Positions 46,250 through 58,481 of a stretch of 64,000 nucleotides of DNA are shown here, in pieces (the first letter of the stretch is position 1; every line of letters begins with the position of its first letter). The stretch is from Manis javanica. Its lineage: Eukaryota; Chordata; Mammalia; Pholidota; Manidae. Below the pieces are notes generated by a model that ran no database searches, was not told the origin of the DNA, and worked only from the letters and a program-made list of their open reading frames with translations. A program made the position numbers and the translations under genes. The stretch is from contig NC_133156.1 of the NCBI RefSeq assembly GCF_040802235.1, forward strand, positions 185,640,351 to 185,704,350. Direction: 5' to 3'.

Positions 46250-49200
46250 ATCCTGAATGTTTTGGTCGGTAGATGCTGTGGCTGAAGCTAAAGTTTAGAA
46301 CCATAGCTGAAATAAAAATCAACCTGAACCTAAGATAAAGCATTATTGATATTAAACACACTAGGACAAATACTTTAGGACAACAGTACTTGACAAAGCT
46401 GATATGGATGCTGACTTCTGAAACTTTTTCACTACAAAAATGGTGATAGACATAAAATGCTAAGTCCTTGTGTTGGCAGCTATGTAAGTGCTTGACTTTC
46501 TGGGAAAATTGGGGATGGATCTTCTGCTGTTGTGTTGAAATATGAGGGAGAGAGAAAAGTCTTATTAAATCTAGATATTCCCCATTTTATGGGTTGAGAT
46601 AAAAGAGTGCATGGGATGTCAGCATCAGAGTATACCAAGGGACTAGACTGATGTTCAAGTGATGTTTATGTCCAGTGATACTTGAAGTGTTTTTGACACA
46701 GTCCCATGCTTTATCTTCAGAAAGATTAAATTATGTATTAAGTGATGACTAAAAAATTATTGGCCAAAATTCAAGTAACTAAACAAATACTTTTCTGTGA
46801 TTGACATTCATCATTCAAGTAACTAATGCAAATATTTTCCTGTACATGATGTTCATTTGGCTAATTTTCATGATCTGTATGGCATAATAAAGTTGGTTGT
46901 AATCTAATGCACCACATATGCTCAGAACACATTTTATCCATTTATTGCAGAGCCTGCTATTTGATTTTAGTGTGAAAGGAAGGAGTTTATTCTATTTTCC
47001 TGGATGCTGTTTCTGTCATCAGACCCTTCCATGAATGTGGCTGGATTTAGATTTTCACTCTACCTCCCAAGTGGGGTCACCTTTCTGTTAATGAAAAAAA
47101 AGGAGTCCAGAGATCCTCTCCTTTGCCAGATGCTTCCTTACTAGTGCTGGGCTGGCAGAAGGAAGCATCACGTCCATTCTATGGTGTGGCTTCTCTCAGG
47201 GCCCATTTTCTCCTCCTTTTTCAGCAAAGGTAGATTATGGCTCCAGAACTTTCTTAGACTGTACAGAGATCGGTTCCTTCTCTCTTGGGATTGCTCTCCA
47301 GTCTAGTGTAACGGGAAGTCATGGATAGACTTTCTCCTTCTAACCAAGCCTTATAAAACTCCAGGAATTCTGGGGCCTGGCTTTCCTTAAATCATATTAG
47401 ACTAGGGCTCTTCTCCTCCTCCTTTCCCACAGAGACTTCTCCATTCCCTACAAGTAGGGGATATGGTAGTGAACACTTTGGGTTTCTCCAGCTTCCCATG
47501 TTCCTTTCTAAGGGATGGCATTGTTAATTGGGTTGCTAGGAGGCTGACATACACAGAGCTATATTTGAGATCATTCTCAGTGTGGCAGGGTGTCTCTGCC
47601 TGTGTGCAAAGCAGCTGGGCATGTGTACTTCCAGTCTCCATGTAGTCCTCAGTCTAAACAAGTCCCCTACTCTCTCCCTGCCCTGGAGCTGTCACCCCAC
47701 ATCTAGCTTCATCAGAGAGCCTGGTCTTCGGTGGTGACTGAGCATTTGTTGGGATGCTAATAAAACCGATGCCTCGACACCCCTTTCACTAGTGATCCTT
47801 GGGTAGTTTGGCTAAGTTGCTCCCATCCCAGGAGGGAAGAGGAGTGAGACCTGGGCCCTGCTCCAACTCCACCAACAAGAAGCGAACCCGAGGTAGTGTT
47901 GTTTCCATCTCCTCAGCTGCTTCAACTTCCAACCTGTTTTGGCCTTGTCCTTCCTTCTCTCTGCCTAGGCAGACTTTGTATAAAAGAAGCTTGGTTTTTG
48001 TTTAAGAGGATGGCCTTGGAAATTGCCATCCTACCCGCTAAACTTGAGTTGCATCTGTAGCTTAGATTCTGGGAGATACGGTTGACAGTAAAGGGAGGGA
48101 ATAAATGGTCCCTGGAGAAGTGACTTCCTGAGGACTACTGGGAATAAGGAAAGATACTTGCACTCACTTTGGAAAGTAGGGTTTTTTATCTGAAAATCTC
48201 AGTGCTTCCATGGTAGTATGGGGCTGACCCTGTGCTCACCCAGTAATATAAATTCCAGGTAACAAAGAAGGAAGGAAAAGGAGATGGCACTGTTGAAGGA
48301 TAGGGGTCTGAGTCACCACAGTGGATTTTTTAGGGCCCTCACTTGACATACCAAAGATACTGATGAGAAAAGGCAATGGAGATGCCCAACAACAGCAAGA
48401 ACACATTAGAGACAGGTGCCAGGTACATTGGGACCATTTGGGGGCCTCCTTCCTTTGGCTTGGGTTGAGAAGAAAATGGTAGCTTGGGAGACACCCTGGT
48501 GAACCCAGCCTTTTCCAGAGGGAACCAATGGAGTGGTAGGGACCACAGGGACAAAAGCCGCTGGTGGGGCTGAGCTCTGGGATGCAGAATTTACTGTCCC
48601 CTCACATGATGTCTTTCCATTTAGGTGACTGAGGTTCATGGCCAGTTCTGTGACAGCTGCTTTCACTGAGCAGAAATTAGTAAAAAATTGCAGTAGGATT
48701 GGAAGGTGTATGGTCCAGTAAGAGCAAAAGCAAAGCTTCCTCTGAGCATCTCTCTGAATGCTAAGGAGGAGGGTGGCTCAGGTGAGAGACATATGTATTT
48801 AAATTCTGTAAAGTTATAAGATCTGAAGTCAATGTCCTGGGAGAACAGTGTGAAATGGCTGTTGAGTCCAAATCAGGGCTATTTTTTATTAAATATTAAT
48901 GCCACACATTTCTGCAAGGCTCCTAGAACAGATGTTAGGCCTGACATTGTGGCGATTTAATTGACTAAGAATATTTCCTGTCATTTGTATCAAAGTCTGG
49001 CTTTTGAATATCTGTTAAATCTGAAAATATAAAACACAGGAAGGGATAATTAATACTAAGTTTCCATCCGTGGTTACCTGCTGATATTGCCCCCTAGAGA
49101 AGTTGTAGCTTTCTCCTGAGTATTTTTCTTGGAGGCCGAGACAGGCTGAGCTGACCTAGTCTCTGCAAATTGTTCCACTGGGCCTCTACCTGGAGAACAG

Positions 49201-51685
49201 CCCACGCTGTGAGCGCAATTCTTTGTTTCCTGTTGGTTTTCAGAAGTAAGCAAATTCAAAATAAGCTTTGCTTTCGAGGCAAAAACTCCTAGGGATTCTG
49301 ACTTTTCCCTTTTTTTTTTTTTTTCTAAATCTAACCCTACCTCCCCAAGTCATCTCCCTCAACATCCTCCTAGATCTCCAACAACAAAAACAGCCATGTA
49401 AAGCTCTTCAACAGCCAAATCTTTGCTGAGGGACCTTTTAAGTAGAATCCAAGGAAGTGGATAGAACTTAATTTGAGCAAATTCACAGTGACATAAAATG
49501 TGGCTTATGGTGATTTAGCATCAGGAAATATTTGCTAAGTAGAGAGCTCAGGAAAGAACAATCCTAAAATGATTCTTGGTCAGGTGCAGCTCATAATGGG
49601 CCTATTCATAGAAAAAAAAGTTTGAGGTCCCTTCCTGACAAAAATTACATTATTTACATGGAAAAATGTGGTCACGTGTTTGCCCTGTAAGGCCATGTTG
49701 CCTTACGTTTATTAAATGATTCTGGCCGGCCGTACCAAAGCCTCCGTTACATTCCCAAGGGAGGGCAGCTCACGTAAGAGGGGGAGAAAGGAGGAGATGT
49801 GTTATTTTCAGCCCTGAACCTTAAGTCATTGCAGTAATGATTTTAGAGGAAATGAGGCAAAATTGGGCTAAATGAAGACCTGCTGGTGTGGCTAGGGAAG
49901 GGCTAAACACTACACCTTCCGTCCCGTGGGCCCGAGCTCTTCCCTCTGCCTGGGGAATTTGCTCTCTGTCTCCAAGGGGCAGGCTGGGCCCACCTGATTG
50001 CTTCCCAAACTTCCTTGCTCTCGCATTGCCAAAGCAAGTCGGTGCATGTTCCAGGCTGAGGGGGATTAAATCCCAAGAAGCGTGAGGCACTTTTTGAAGG
50101 TAATCCCTAGGAAGTGGAGGAAATGTTGTTGGAGTGACAGAGGACCCAGAGTCTGCCCTGCTAGCTCATGTGACATGAAAAGAGATGACATGGGGGTCCT
50201 CAGTTGAGACTCACTGCAACATATTATGGGATGTGCTTCAAGAAAAAAGGACTAGGCCCCTCTGTGTAGAATAATTTAAGGGGCATGTGCACTGTGCCTG
50301 AAGGTCAGTCTTGAGAGTGGGAGCCAGTCTTTGAAACTGAGGCCTGATCTCTGAAGGACCTTTGATCAATGCAGATGTGCTTTCTGGGATGTGCCATCAA
50401 TGAGTCACTGGACACACAGAGTGGATTAGTGGGCAATCTAATCCTAAACTGCCAGTTTGGGATGCCAAGAGCAGGGTCCTGCAGCGGTAGGACAAAGTCG
50501 GTAAGTTCTACGGGAGTAGAAAGGAAGGGAAAGTCCTAGGCAAAGATCTTCCTGTTGGGCATCACAGAATCAAGTCCTGGTTGCACGTGGAGCAGGAGGG
50601 CTCTGGCCACCTGGAGCCCCAGGAAGAAAGCTACAAAAGAGGATGAGAATGGCCTCAGACACATGTTGCTCTTTCCCAGGAACTGCCCTAGGCAGGGTAT
50701 GTTGTTTCCCACCCAGATCAGTACCATTGCCATACAGTCCTTTCTCAAGAGAACCCAAACATTCAGCTTTCTTATATCTGTTCTATAGTTAAACAGAAGT
50801 GGGGGCCCCAAGCCCAAGCCCCAAAGTTGTCCTAAGAGACATCTCTGACTCAGGAAGACTCAGCCCCTGCCCTGCTGCCCACTAGACACTCTGACATCAG
50901 GCCATGCCTTTGCAGCACCAGACCGAGGAAGCAGAAACAGAAGCCCTGGGTGGGAAGTTAGGGGATGTTTACAGACATGGAACCAAAATATAGGAGGAGG
51001 CAGGTGGGTGAAATTTGCCTAGGTTGCCTCCATGTGCATAAATCACAAGTTTTAGTTCATTTAGGGGGAAAATCAAGCGTTCCTCAAACAGACCCATTTC
51101 CCCCCAGCTTTTTTAATGTGCGTTTTCATGGATTTTGCTTTCAAATCTGCATGAATTATTTTTCTTCTATTAAATATTAATGTGCCTTTCTAAGTAGAAA
51201 AAGGGGGCAAATTAGGTCTGGTACACATCTTCCCTGCTACTATTTACTGCTGCTGCGGGATTGCAGCAAATGCCAGCTCCCAGCACATTATTAAATCAGG
51301 CCTGCACTGGGCCCAGCTGCTGCACCAGAGCAGCGCTGTGGATGCAGGTTAGACCCAAACAGTGTGGGCACTGGGTCTCTTGGGTGGGGGCTGCCCTGCC
51401 TGTCCTCGCCTCTCCCTCTCCATCCTGCATGTCCACCAAACCCGTTGGCCAATTTGCCGTCAGCTGGGTACAGCTCACTCTTCCCGGAGCAGTAATCGAG
51501 TGAGGGGGATTTATTTTTTTAAGCCCGTTATTTTTTTCCCCAATGACTCTTTCTACTTGATTAGTTCAGGATCAATATGTCTGGTAGGCAGAATGTGAGA
51601 GGGAGGGTGATTTATCACTGTCAGGGGCAGCTCTGGGCTTTGTTCATGTGGCTCTCCTCTGTACAGGGGCTTCCCCCTCCTTGCT
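46250..51685. other. 5.4-kb unassigned sequence
   Basis: No gene or confident repeat. It contains a T run near 49310-49325. Two AT-rich patches (about 48880-49060 and 51110-51190) share the 15-mer tattaaatattaatg and are rich in homeodomain-type TAATTA/ATTAAT cores. They are possible conserved non-coding elements. Confidence 0.4.
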
Positions 51686-51687
51686 CC

Positions 51688-51688
<1 letters not shown>

Positions 51689-51744
<56 letters not shown>
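51689..51744 (+). repeat. (AC)28 microsatellite
   Basis: A perfect 56-base AC run, the longest pure microsatellite in the window. The all-VCVC or all-THTH open frames across it are artefacts. Confidence 0.97.
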
Positions 51745-51746
<2 letters not shown>

Positions 51747-51964
51747 CTTTCTCTGCTTTTGTCCTTATCTAAATTCTACTCACTTTTGCCAAGTGAATTC
51801 AGTCTCCTCACTGAAGCCCATCTTGAGATCCTTAACTTGTGACCTTCAATGAAACTGTGATGTTTCAAAGGCTAAGTCTTACACGGTGTGGGTTCTGGTT
51901 CCCCAGTAGTCTGTGAGTTCCCCAAGGGAAGGGATTATGTCTCAAAAACATGGAGTGCTGTAAA

Positions 51965-52315
51965 GAATCCCAGAATCCTGACTGTGTGTCCTTTGCAAAT
52001 GATTATTTAACCTCTACAGACCTGTGTTTTTATCATCATCATCACCACTGTCATCATCATCCTCATCTCTGCTGCTCAGACCAGCGCTTCTCAAACTTTA
52101 GTGTGCGTAGGGATTGCCTGGGGTCTGCAGTGGAACTAAGAGTTTGTATTTCTAACAGGCTCTTGGATCATGTCGGTGATGTTCGTCTACTTGTCACGCT
52201 TGGAGAAGCAAGTCCCTGTGAATCTTAAGTGAGATAATATGTGTGAACGTGTCTTGTAAAGACCCTAGAGCATTGCTGAACCTTGGATCATCCTTGCCTG
52301 TTATTATTATCACCA
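51965..52315 (+). repeat. MIR split by a hAT relic
   Basis: The 5' half (51965-52060: 'ctgtgtgtcctttgcaaatg', 'atttaacctctacagacctg') and the 3' half (52207-52315: 'agtgagataatatgtgtg', 'cctgttattattatcacc') read as one MIR. The hAT-type element at 52084-52205 interrupts it. Confidence 0.6.
52084..52205 (+). mobile_element. hAT-type DNA transposon relic nested in a MIR
   Basis: It begins 'cagcgcttctcaaacttta' and ends 'cacgcttggagaagcaag', whose ends are imperfect inverted repeats of each other (cttctcaaa against the complement of ttggagaag). The interior 'gtgcgtagggattgcctggg' and 'gtttgtatttctaacaggc' fit the MER5/MER20 group. Confidence 0.65.
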
Positions 52316-52439
52316 TTTCAAACCCATCAGCAAATCCCATTGGTGCTACGGCAGGAAGGGATCCTGAATCCTGCCCCTTATGATCCTGTATCACTGCCAA
52401 TGTTGGATGAGCCACCATCACATCTCTTATTAGATATTA

Positions 52440-52980
52440 TTGCAGTGTCTTCCTAAATGGTCTCTCACTTCTTTTGTGTCCCCCCTTTCATGCCCCTTGG
52501 GAATTCCTGTGGTCCTTTCTCCACCCAGAAGCCAGTGTAAATCAGATATAAGACTCTTCTCTGCTAAGCCCTCCAGTGGCCTACAGTAGCTTAGTTCATG
52601 CGACTCCCATCCTCATTTCTGACTATTGTCCCCCACCTGGTTGCCTCTCACACTTGCACTTTTTCCCTCTACAAGAACATGGTTTACCCCATAATTTTAT
52701 CAGCCCACTTCTCAACTTCTCTGTCTATAGAGGCAATCGCATCATTCTCTACCCTCTTATGAGGCTTTATTATGTTTTTCATGGCATCTACTACTTGCTA
52801 CCTAACATTCTATTAAGTATTTATGTGTTGATCTGAGGTCTGTCTCACTGACTCAGAATTAACTCCTGAGGGTGGCCTGGTGCTTTCTGCTCTGTATCTC
52901 CAGCATCCGAAGCAGTGCTTGGCAACAAGTAGGTCTTTAGATACTTGCCGAATGAATGAATGAATGAATGAATGATTCTT
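52440..52980 (+). repeat. L2 3' portion
   Basis: 'taagccctccagtggcctac', 'ccctctacaagaacatggt', 'ctatctccagcatccg'-type region (about 52894-52911), 'gtgcttggcaacaagtagg', ending in GAAT tandem repeats (52950-52975) typical of L2 tails. Confidence 0.75.
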
Positions 52981-52984
52981 ACTT

Positions 52985-54605
52985 AATTGAAATGCTATGT
53001 ACCCCATGCCTGACAGAGTCCATCCTTCATAGGCATTTTCTGGGGCAACCATTGATTGGGTTTCTAAATGGGCAGCCCCTGGATGTCTGTTAATGAGGCA
53101 GTTATCATTTTTGCCATGAGCCAAGCACACTAGCACAGGATTGAACTTCATGATTAAAAAATGAAAACCTCTGAGCAAGAAGCAGAGGCAAATGTCTGAG
53201 TTCTGGGAAGCAGTGCCAGTAGGAGATGAGAGGAGCCGCAGGTATCCTGCATCTCAGGACCACTTACCTTAACTTAATTGCCTCTTAGTCAAAATGATGC
53301 TACTCACACGCCCCAAGGCTCACCACCCAAATGAAACTAAAGCCAAACAACAACAAAGCCAGGCCCTAAAAGCAGAAGGTTACATTTAGAATTGGGGTAT
53401 CTGGGAGAGTAAGAGCATTGTGTAAATGGGTGCACACAGGAGAGGCCTTCACAAACTGGCTAATGGAATCTCTTTTTACTTCAGTTCATCTAAAATAGCA
53501 TTAATAAACTCAATCAAATGTGGTGCTACAGTCTGGTTTTATTGGTCATTAACATTTACAGAGCCACGTGAAGTCATGTTTTCCAATTCTGAGATTAGAA
53601 GATTTAGCGAACCTAATGACCAGCCTTTAAGAGGGGCCTGTGTCGGAGCGCAGCCGGCAGAACGAAGAGGCCTTTGCCTTCCATCTCCCTCGTGCAGGTT
53701 AACTGAAAACACAGCTGTTGCTGACCTTGGGCTGGACTTGACCCTCAGGCAGGGGAGGTGCTGGCAGCTGCCCTGGAGTTCGCTCCCTGCCTGCAATGCC
53801 ACTGCCTGCATTTTAAGGTTGTAGTTTGGGCTCAGGAGGCTGTCTCGCACATCTAATAGCATTTACCCTTGAAACCTGACTTTGCATAAAGGTTCTGATG
53901 CTTTCCTTCTCTCTTCAGAGTAGTCAAGCCATTCACTGTACCATGTTGTGTGATTATAATCTCTACCTGAATGAGATTTTTGGGGGAATGAATTAACTCA
54001 TCAGAAATAATGTTTGCCAGACCATGTGTCCTGATTCTGGGTTCAAGAAAAAAAGCCACAGGAAGAAAGTAAGTGTGAGAGAGGAGGTGAGAGGGCCAAG
54101 GAAAGAAAACCAACCTCTCCCTCCCTGTGTGTGGGATTCTGAGGTAGCTGCTCTGGGGAAACCACAGCGGAAACAGACAAGATCAGCCATGGGCTTGGTT
54201 CTTGGTGTGGGATGTGTGCTATTTGGGCCCATCCCAAGGATGGTGAGTGATTCTCTTGGATTTGCACTTAGGGTCCAACAGGGATGTGCTGGTGATATAG
54301 CTGACGCCATCAGTGACATTCCCCCTCCTGCCCACCCTTGCCCCACCTACCCTTGTCCCCAGCCTGGGGAGCCCTGTAGAGGTGGTTGCCCAGAAGGGAA
54401 TGTGATCACCAAGGTATAGTTCTTCCTGAGGCCGATTCTGGTTGCTGCAGCTTTATTTGTTCCTAGCTGTCTAGGCCCGTCCTGGAGAATACACCTGGAC
54501 TAAAGGGGAGACTTAGTCTGCCCTGTGATTACTGAATTTTCCTAGTTGAGTCTGGGCAATCTGGGTTACAGTTTTCTTTAAATAAGGACTCAAGGAGTAG
54601 GGCAG
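52985..54605. other. unassigned sequence
   Basis: No gene or confident repeat. Overlapping frames on both strands at 53426-53862 and 54024-54419 show no domain. Confidence 0.45.
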
Positions 54606-54609
54606 ACCA

Positions 54610-54830
54610 CGGCAAGGGGTTGAGATCTGAGTGACACCTGGCTTGGCAAATGAGAGACTGGCCAAGTCCTGTGTTCTCTCTGGGCCTAAGCTTCCTAATG
54701 TGCAAAATGAGGACAGATGGCTCATCAAACAGCCTTACGATCTATACTTCACAGCGACACTGGGTGGTCACAAGTGGTCTGAGTGTAGGAATGGTGATGA
54801 TCATCTCTATGTACAGTAAGAACCTGGTAG
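54610..54830 (+). repeat. MIR
   Basis: 'actggccaagtcctgtgttc', 'ctctgggcctaagcttccta', 'atgtgcaaaatgaggacaga'. The 3' part is weak. Confidence 0.6.
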
Positions 54831-55004
54831 CATTGTGGAAGGTGGGTAGAAGAAGGAAGGGATAGAAGACAGGAAGAACATTGAGGAACTCTTGCATAGT
54901 TCCAGACCATGGTTTTAATTGCTATTACTTCTTATTTTTTTCCTATCAGAGCTCCAGGACTCCAGACCAATGTTCTCCTGACCACTGCAATTTAGTTTTT
55001 AATT

Positions 55005-55175
55005 TCTGTTGGTTATGGGTTAAAGTGTGTCCCCACCATGCCCTCCCCGACACCAAAAAAAAAAAAAAAAGGCACAACCCCAATACCTCAGAATGTGAAG
55101 AAATGCATTTCTGTTGTTTAAGGCACTCAGTTTGTGATGCTTTGTTACAGTAGCCCTAGCAAATCAATGTAATAT
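55005..55175 (+). mobile_element. internally deleted MaLR LTR
   Basis: The LTR 5' end ('gggttaaagtgtgtcccc') is followed by a 16-base A run (55055-55070). The LTR 3' end comes next ('aaccccaatacctcagaatg', 'catttctgttgtttaaggc', 'gctttgttacagtagccct'). Compared with 5538-5935 about half of the LTR is missing. Confidence 0.7.
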
Positions 55176-55179
55176 CTTT

Positions 55180-55920
55180 CTGCTCTTCTGGTTTCAGAAT
55201 CTTGGTTTGCTGTGGCCGCCAGCAATCATTAATTTTTTGATCCCAACTTAATTTCTTCTCAATCTCCCCAAAGGTATCAGCTTTTCCACTGTACCATTTA
55301 GACTCAGCTTCCTACCTGACTCTTTCTTGGGTCTGTCCCGATATTTTGCATGTAGGTCTCCACTTAGTCTCTGCTGTGTGTGATATGGGGCAGTAAAGGC
55401 GGAGGTCCCACAGTGGGAAGCTCTCTTCGCCTCTGTGCCTTCCTTTTCTAACTTCCCCAGTGTTTAACTTCTCATTAACCTTTGAAGCTGAATCAGAAGG
55501 CTAGGGGACATGAAGCTCCTTTGATTATTTTTCAGATTTTTTTGTGTATAATTCTAGCATTCTTGGTCCTATTTCAAAACTATCCCAAATGGATTAGCTC
55601 TAGGTATGGCTGTAAAGTTGGGGATCAAGATATAATCTGGTGAAACATAACTGAAATACTATGACAGCTCTGAACAATATTAAATTCTCAAATGTCTGAA
55701 ATACACACAAAAATAAGAGTCCAAAGAGAATTATGATCTCTGCAAACACCTAGTTTCCTTATTGTCAGATTCCCTTGTGGTATTCCAGTATGCATTTTCT
55801 CATTAAACTTCTTATTTAATATGGGTACTGGAATTTTATCGTGAGTATGAGATACATTGCTTTGATCATTTCTGGCCAAGCTTATTTTACTAAATGAAGT
55901 CAAAAGAGGCACACTTTGCT
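55180..55920. other. unassigned sequence
   Basis: No gene or repeat recognised. Confidence 0.45.
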
Positions 55921-55924
55921 ATCA

Positions 55925-56160
55925 TTCAACAGATGTGCAATGACCTTGTGCTGGGTCCCCCAAACACTCTGCTGGAAATGTAAACATAGTCTCTGTACTG
56001 AGTGAGTCTTCATGTAGCTGGGGAGATAAGGCACTCATATGCCAAGCACTTAGAGAACAATTAAATGCTAAATGGTGTGGAACTGGCTTTGGTGCAGCGG
56101 GAATCTAATCTATGCATGAAGTGGTTGAGAAAGTTTTTCTGGATAACATGGAACTTCAGT
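55925..56160 (+). repeat. ancient interspersed repeat (L2/MIR-age, family uncertain)
   Basis: 'cattcaacagatgtgcaatg', 'cttcatgtagctggggagat', 'gcacttagagaacaattaaa' resemble the same old family as 7725-7880 and 57985-58150. Confidence 0.4.
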
Positions 56161-56164
56161 TAGA

Positions 56165-57105
56165 TGCTGAAAAGACACTTTCTTCCCATCTCACTTCTAA
56201 TTCTCCCTCCTATCTACCTATATTATTGGTTGGTTGATTATGAATCAAACACCAAATAGGAAACATAAAATGGCCCAAGGCCGCAGTGGGTGGGAGAGGT
56301 TTTCATCATGGGTGTTGTGATGCAAACTTTATTCCTTTGAAATTTAGATAGATAACACTTAGAAATCATACAAGTAACAGTCTCCTATTAGTCCAGGCTG
56401 ACTCTTCAGATTCCATTTTCTATACTTTACTTATTAAAAGATCCACAATTTTCTAAGATATGCATGAAATTTAAATGAGGCCACTGGGAGCTCTTTTTCC
56501 ATTTTCCTGGTGGAGGAGATGGGAGACATGTTCCCAGTTTAGAATTTGCACAGATGTGTTTCCAATAAGGCACAATCAGACCTCACGTCTCCATTGTCCC
56601 CTTCCCATTAGCCACGAGGTGCTGTAGATGAAGTGTGAGCTCACATGCAGGGTAATAATGTCATCGTTTGCTTTTCCTCTCCTCATGTGGGAAGGGCCTT
56701 CATTTTGTTTTCCTCACAAAGGTGCAGATTTAATTTGAAGTTGGGAAAAAAGAGGAAGGAAAAACAATTCTCCAAAATGTGAGACAGCAATTCTCTGTAA
56801 TAGGAACCACATTTTTCCTCTAAATTATGGTACCTCAGGGTCCCTGTGCAAGGGTTGGGAGGTGATGAAGGTAAGCTTTGGGAGGGTTTGGGGAGTTGTG
56901 GTTGATATGCTGGCCCATCTGGGCTCACATCTCTTGGGTTTCTTGGGATTCATGGAATATATCTGGCCACAGTGAAATGTGAGAAACCCTTTAGAAAAGT
57001 GGCCATGGAAATAAGTGGCAATGAATATTTATGTGTCTAGACTAAAGGTCAGAAGACTTTTTAGTTCTCAGGGCCATTAGTGAGGTTAAATAAGGTCTGT
57101 GAGGA
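56165..57105. other. unassigned sequence
   Basis: No gene or confident repeat recognised. Confidence 0.45.
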
Positions 57106-57110
57106 CTGTA

Positions 57111-57175
57111 GGTTCCAATGGCAGGGCTAAAGTGTAGGTCATGGGGATGGAATGAAGTAGATGGGTTGAAGGGAA
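57111..57175 (+). repeat. 65-bp direct repeat, copy 1
   Basis: Matches 61145-61209 with 4 mismatches in 65 bases by direct reading. Flanks differ. Family unknown. Confidence 0.85.
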
Positions 57176-57939
57176 GTGAAGAGATAGAGATTCAAGAAGA
57201 AAAAGGGGTACAGGGAAAAGGTGTTCATGAAGGATTAAACTAAAAGTTGTAACCAGCAGTAACTTCTGGCTCTACATTAGGTTAAATCGTTATCCTTGAT
57301 TTAAAGCAGGATTCCCATAGTTTAACATATGATTTTAAAAGATGCTTGGGTTTTCCTACAGTTTTATTCTTAAGGGGTAAAGAGGGATGATATAGGTTAT
57401 TGGGGGGTCAGGATTGATAGAGCCTGGGGAACTCTAAGTGAGTCCTTCCAAGTGGGACCTTTCTTGAGTCATGGGGCCGGGGTGAGACCGTGGTAACTGG
57501 CATGCTGAGACCAACCAATGAAACCTCCAAGACTGTCCCTCTCTCACCCCATTCCCTTTGCTGCCTCCCTCTTCCTGTCATGGGGTCACTTTTACTGGGT
57601 ATTGTTGGACATCCTGACACTGAAGGGGAAAATAGTTTCTGACTTTCCAGCAACAGCTGTTCAATAAAATCTTGTTTGGAAATATTTGGAACATGTTGGA
57701 CAATTAACCAAAGTGATTTTCCTCCAAAGAGAAAACAGAAAGATTTGGAGTGAGATTATTTGAATAGTATTAAAAAAACTACCCAAGATAATGTCCTTCA
57801 ATACAGATTTTAGTCTATACAGTGCAAGGATTTCTCTTTACAAGCAAAGTTTAAGAGATAGAGGTTTTGTTTGTTTCTTTGTTGTTTTTATTCTTTATGC
57901 TTATTTCAAGTTTTTTTTTTGAACTCTAGGACTACTTAG

Positions 57940-57967
57940 TTCATCCATCCATCCATCCATCCATCAT
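57940..57967 (+). repeat. (TCCA)n microsatellite
   Basis: About six TCCA units. Confidence 0.9.
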
Positions 57968-57984
57968 CTATCAGCAAATGTTTG

Positions 57985-58150
57985 TAGGGAGTTTCCTTTG
58001 TGGCAGGAATGGATCTAAGCACTGTTAGTAGAGAGATGAATGAGAAATGATTCCTGCCCTCGTGGAGCTCATTGTCCAGTGGGAGAGAGAGATGTAAGCA
58101 TTAATTACAACAGTGTGATGAATGCTGCAGTAAAGTTCAGAGCGGGGTGC
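57985..58150 (+). repeat. ancient interspersed repeat (same family as 7725-7880)
   Basis: 'gagagatgaatgagaaatga', 'tcctgccctcgtggagctca', 'ttgtccagtgggagagagag', 'acaacagtgtgatgaatgc' is the clearest copy of this old family in the window. Confidence 0.55.
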
Positions 58151-58481
58151 TCAGCTGCCCTGCAGAGCTATAGGGCAGTGATCATCTATTTTACCTGAGC
58201 TTTCTAAAGGTCTTTGATCCCTCCAGGAGTAAACTCTGAGCCCCAAATCTCAGGGGTTCTGGCTTAGGTGTAGCTTTAAAATAAGTCTTGCAAATTGCAG
58301 CTACTACTGATTCAAGGACAGTGGGGAGGGAGATGACTGGGAGATTTATTTCCAGGGTTCATGAATTCCTGAATTTGTGTCATCTTGGCTCTCTTTCCTC
58401 CTTAGGGTGTAAATATGCTCTAATATGGCAGTACTCCATTCCTGCTCTAGCCTATCTCCAACCCATTGTTTTTTTTTTTTT

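Noticed and set aside
51553-51852. Open frames with long VCVC or THTH repeats
   Set aside because: Translation of the (AC)28 microsatellite.
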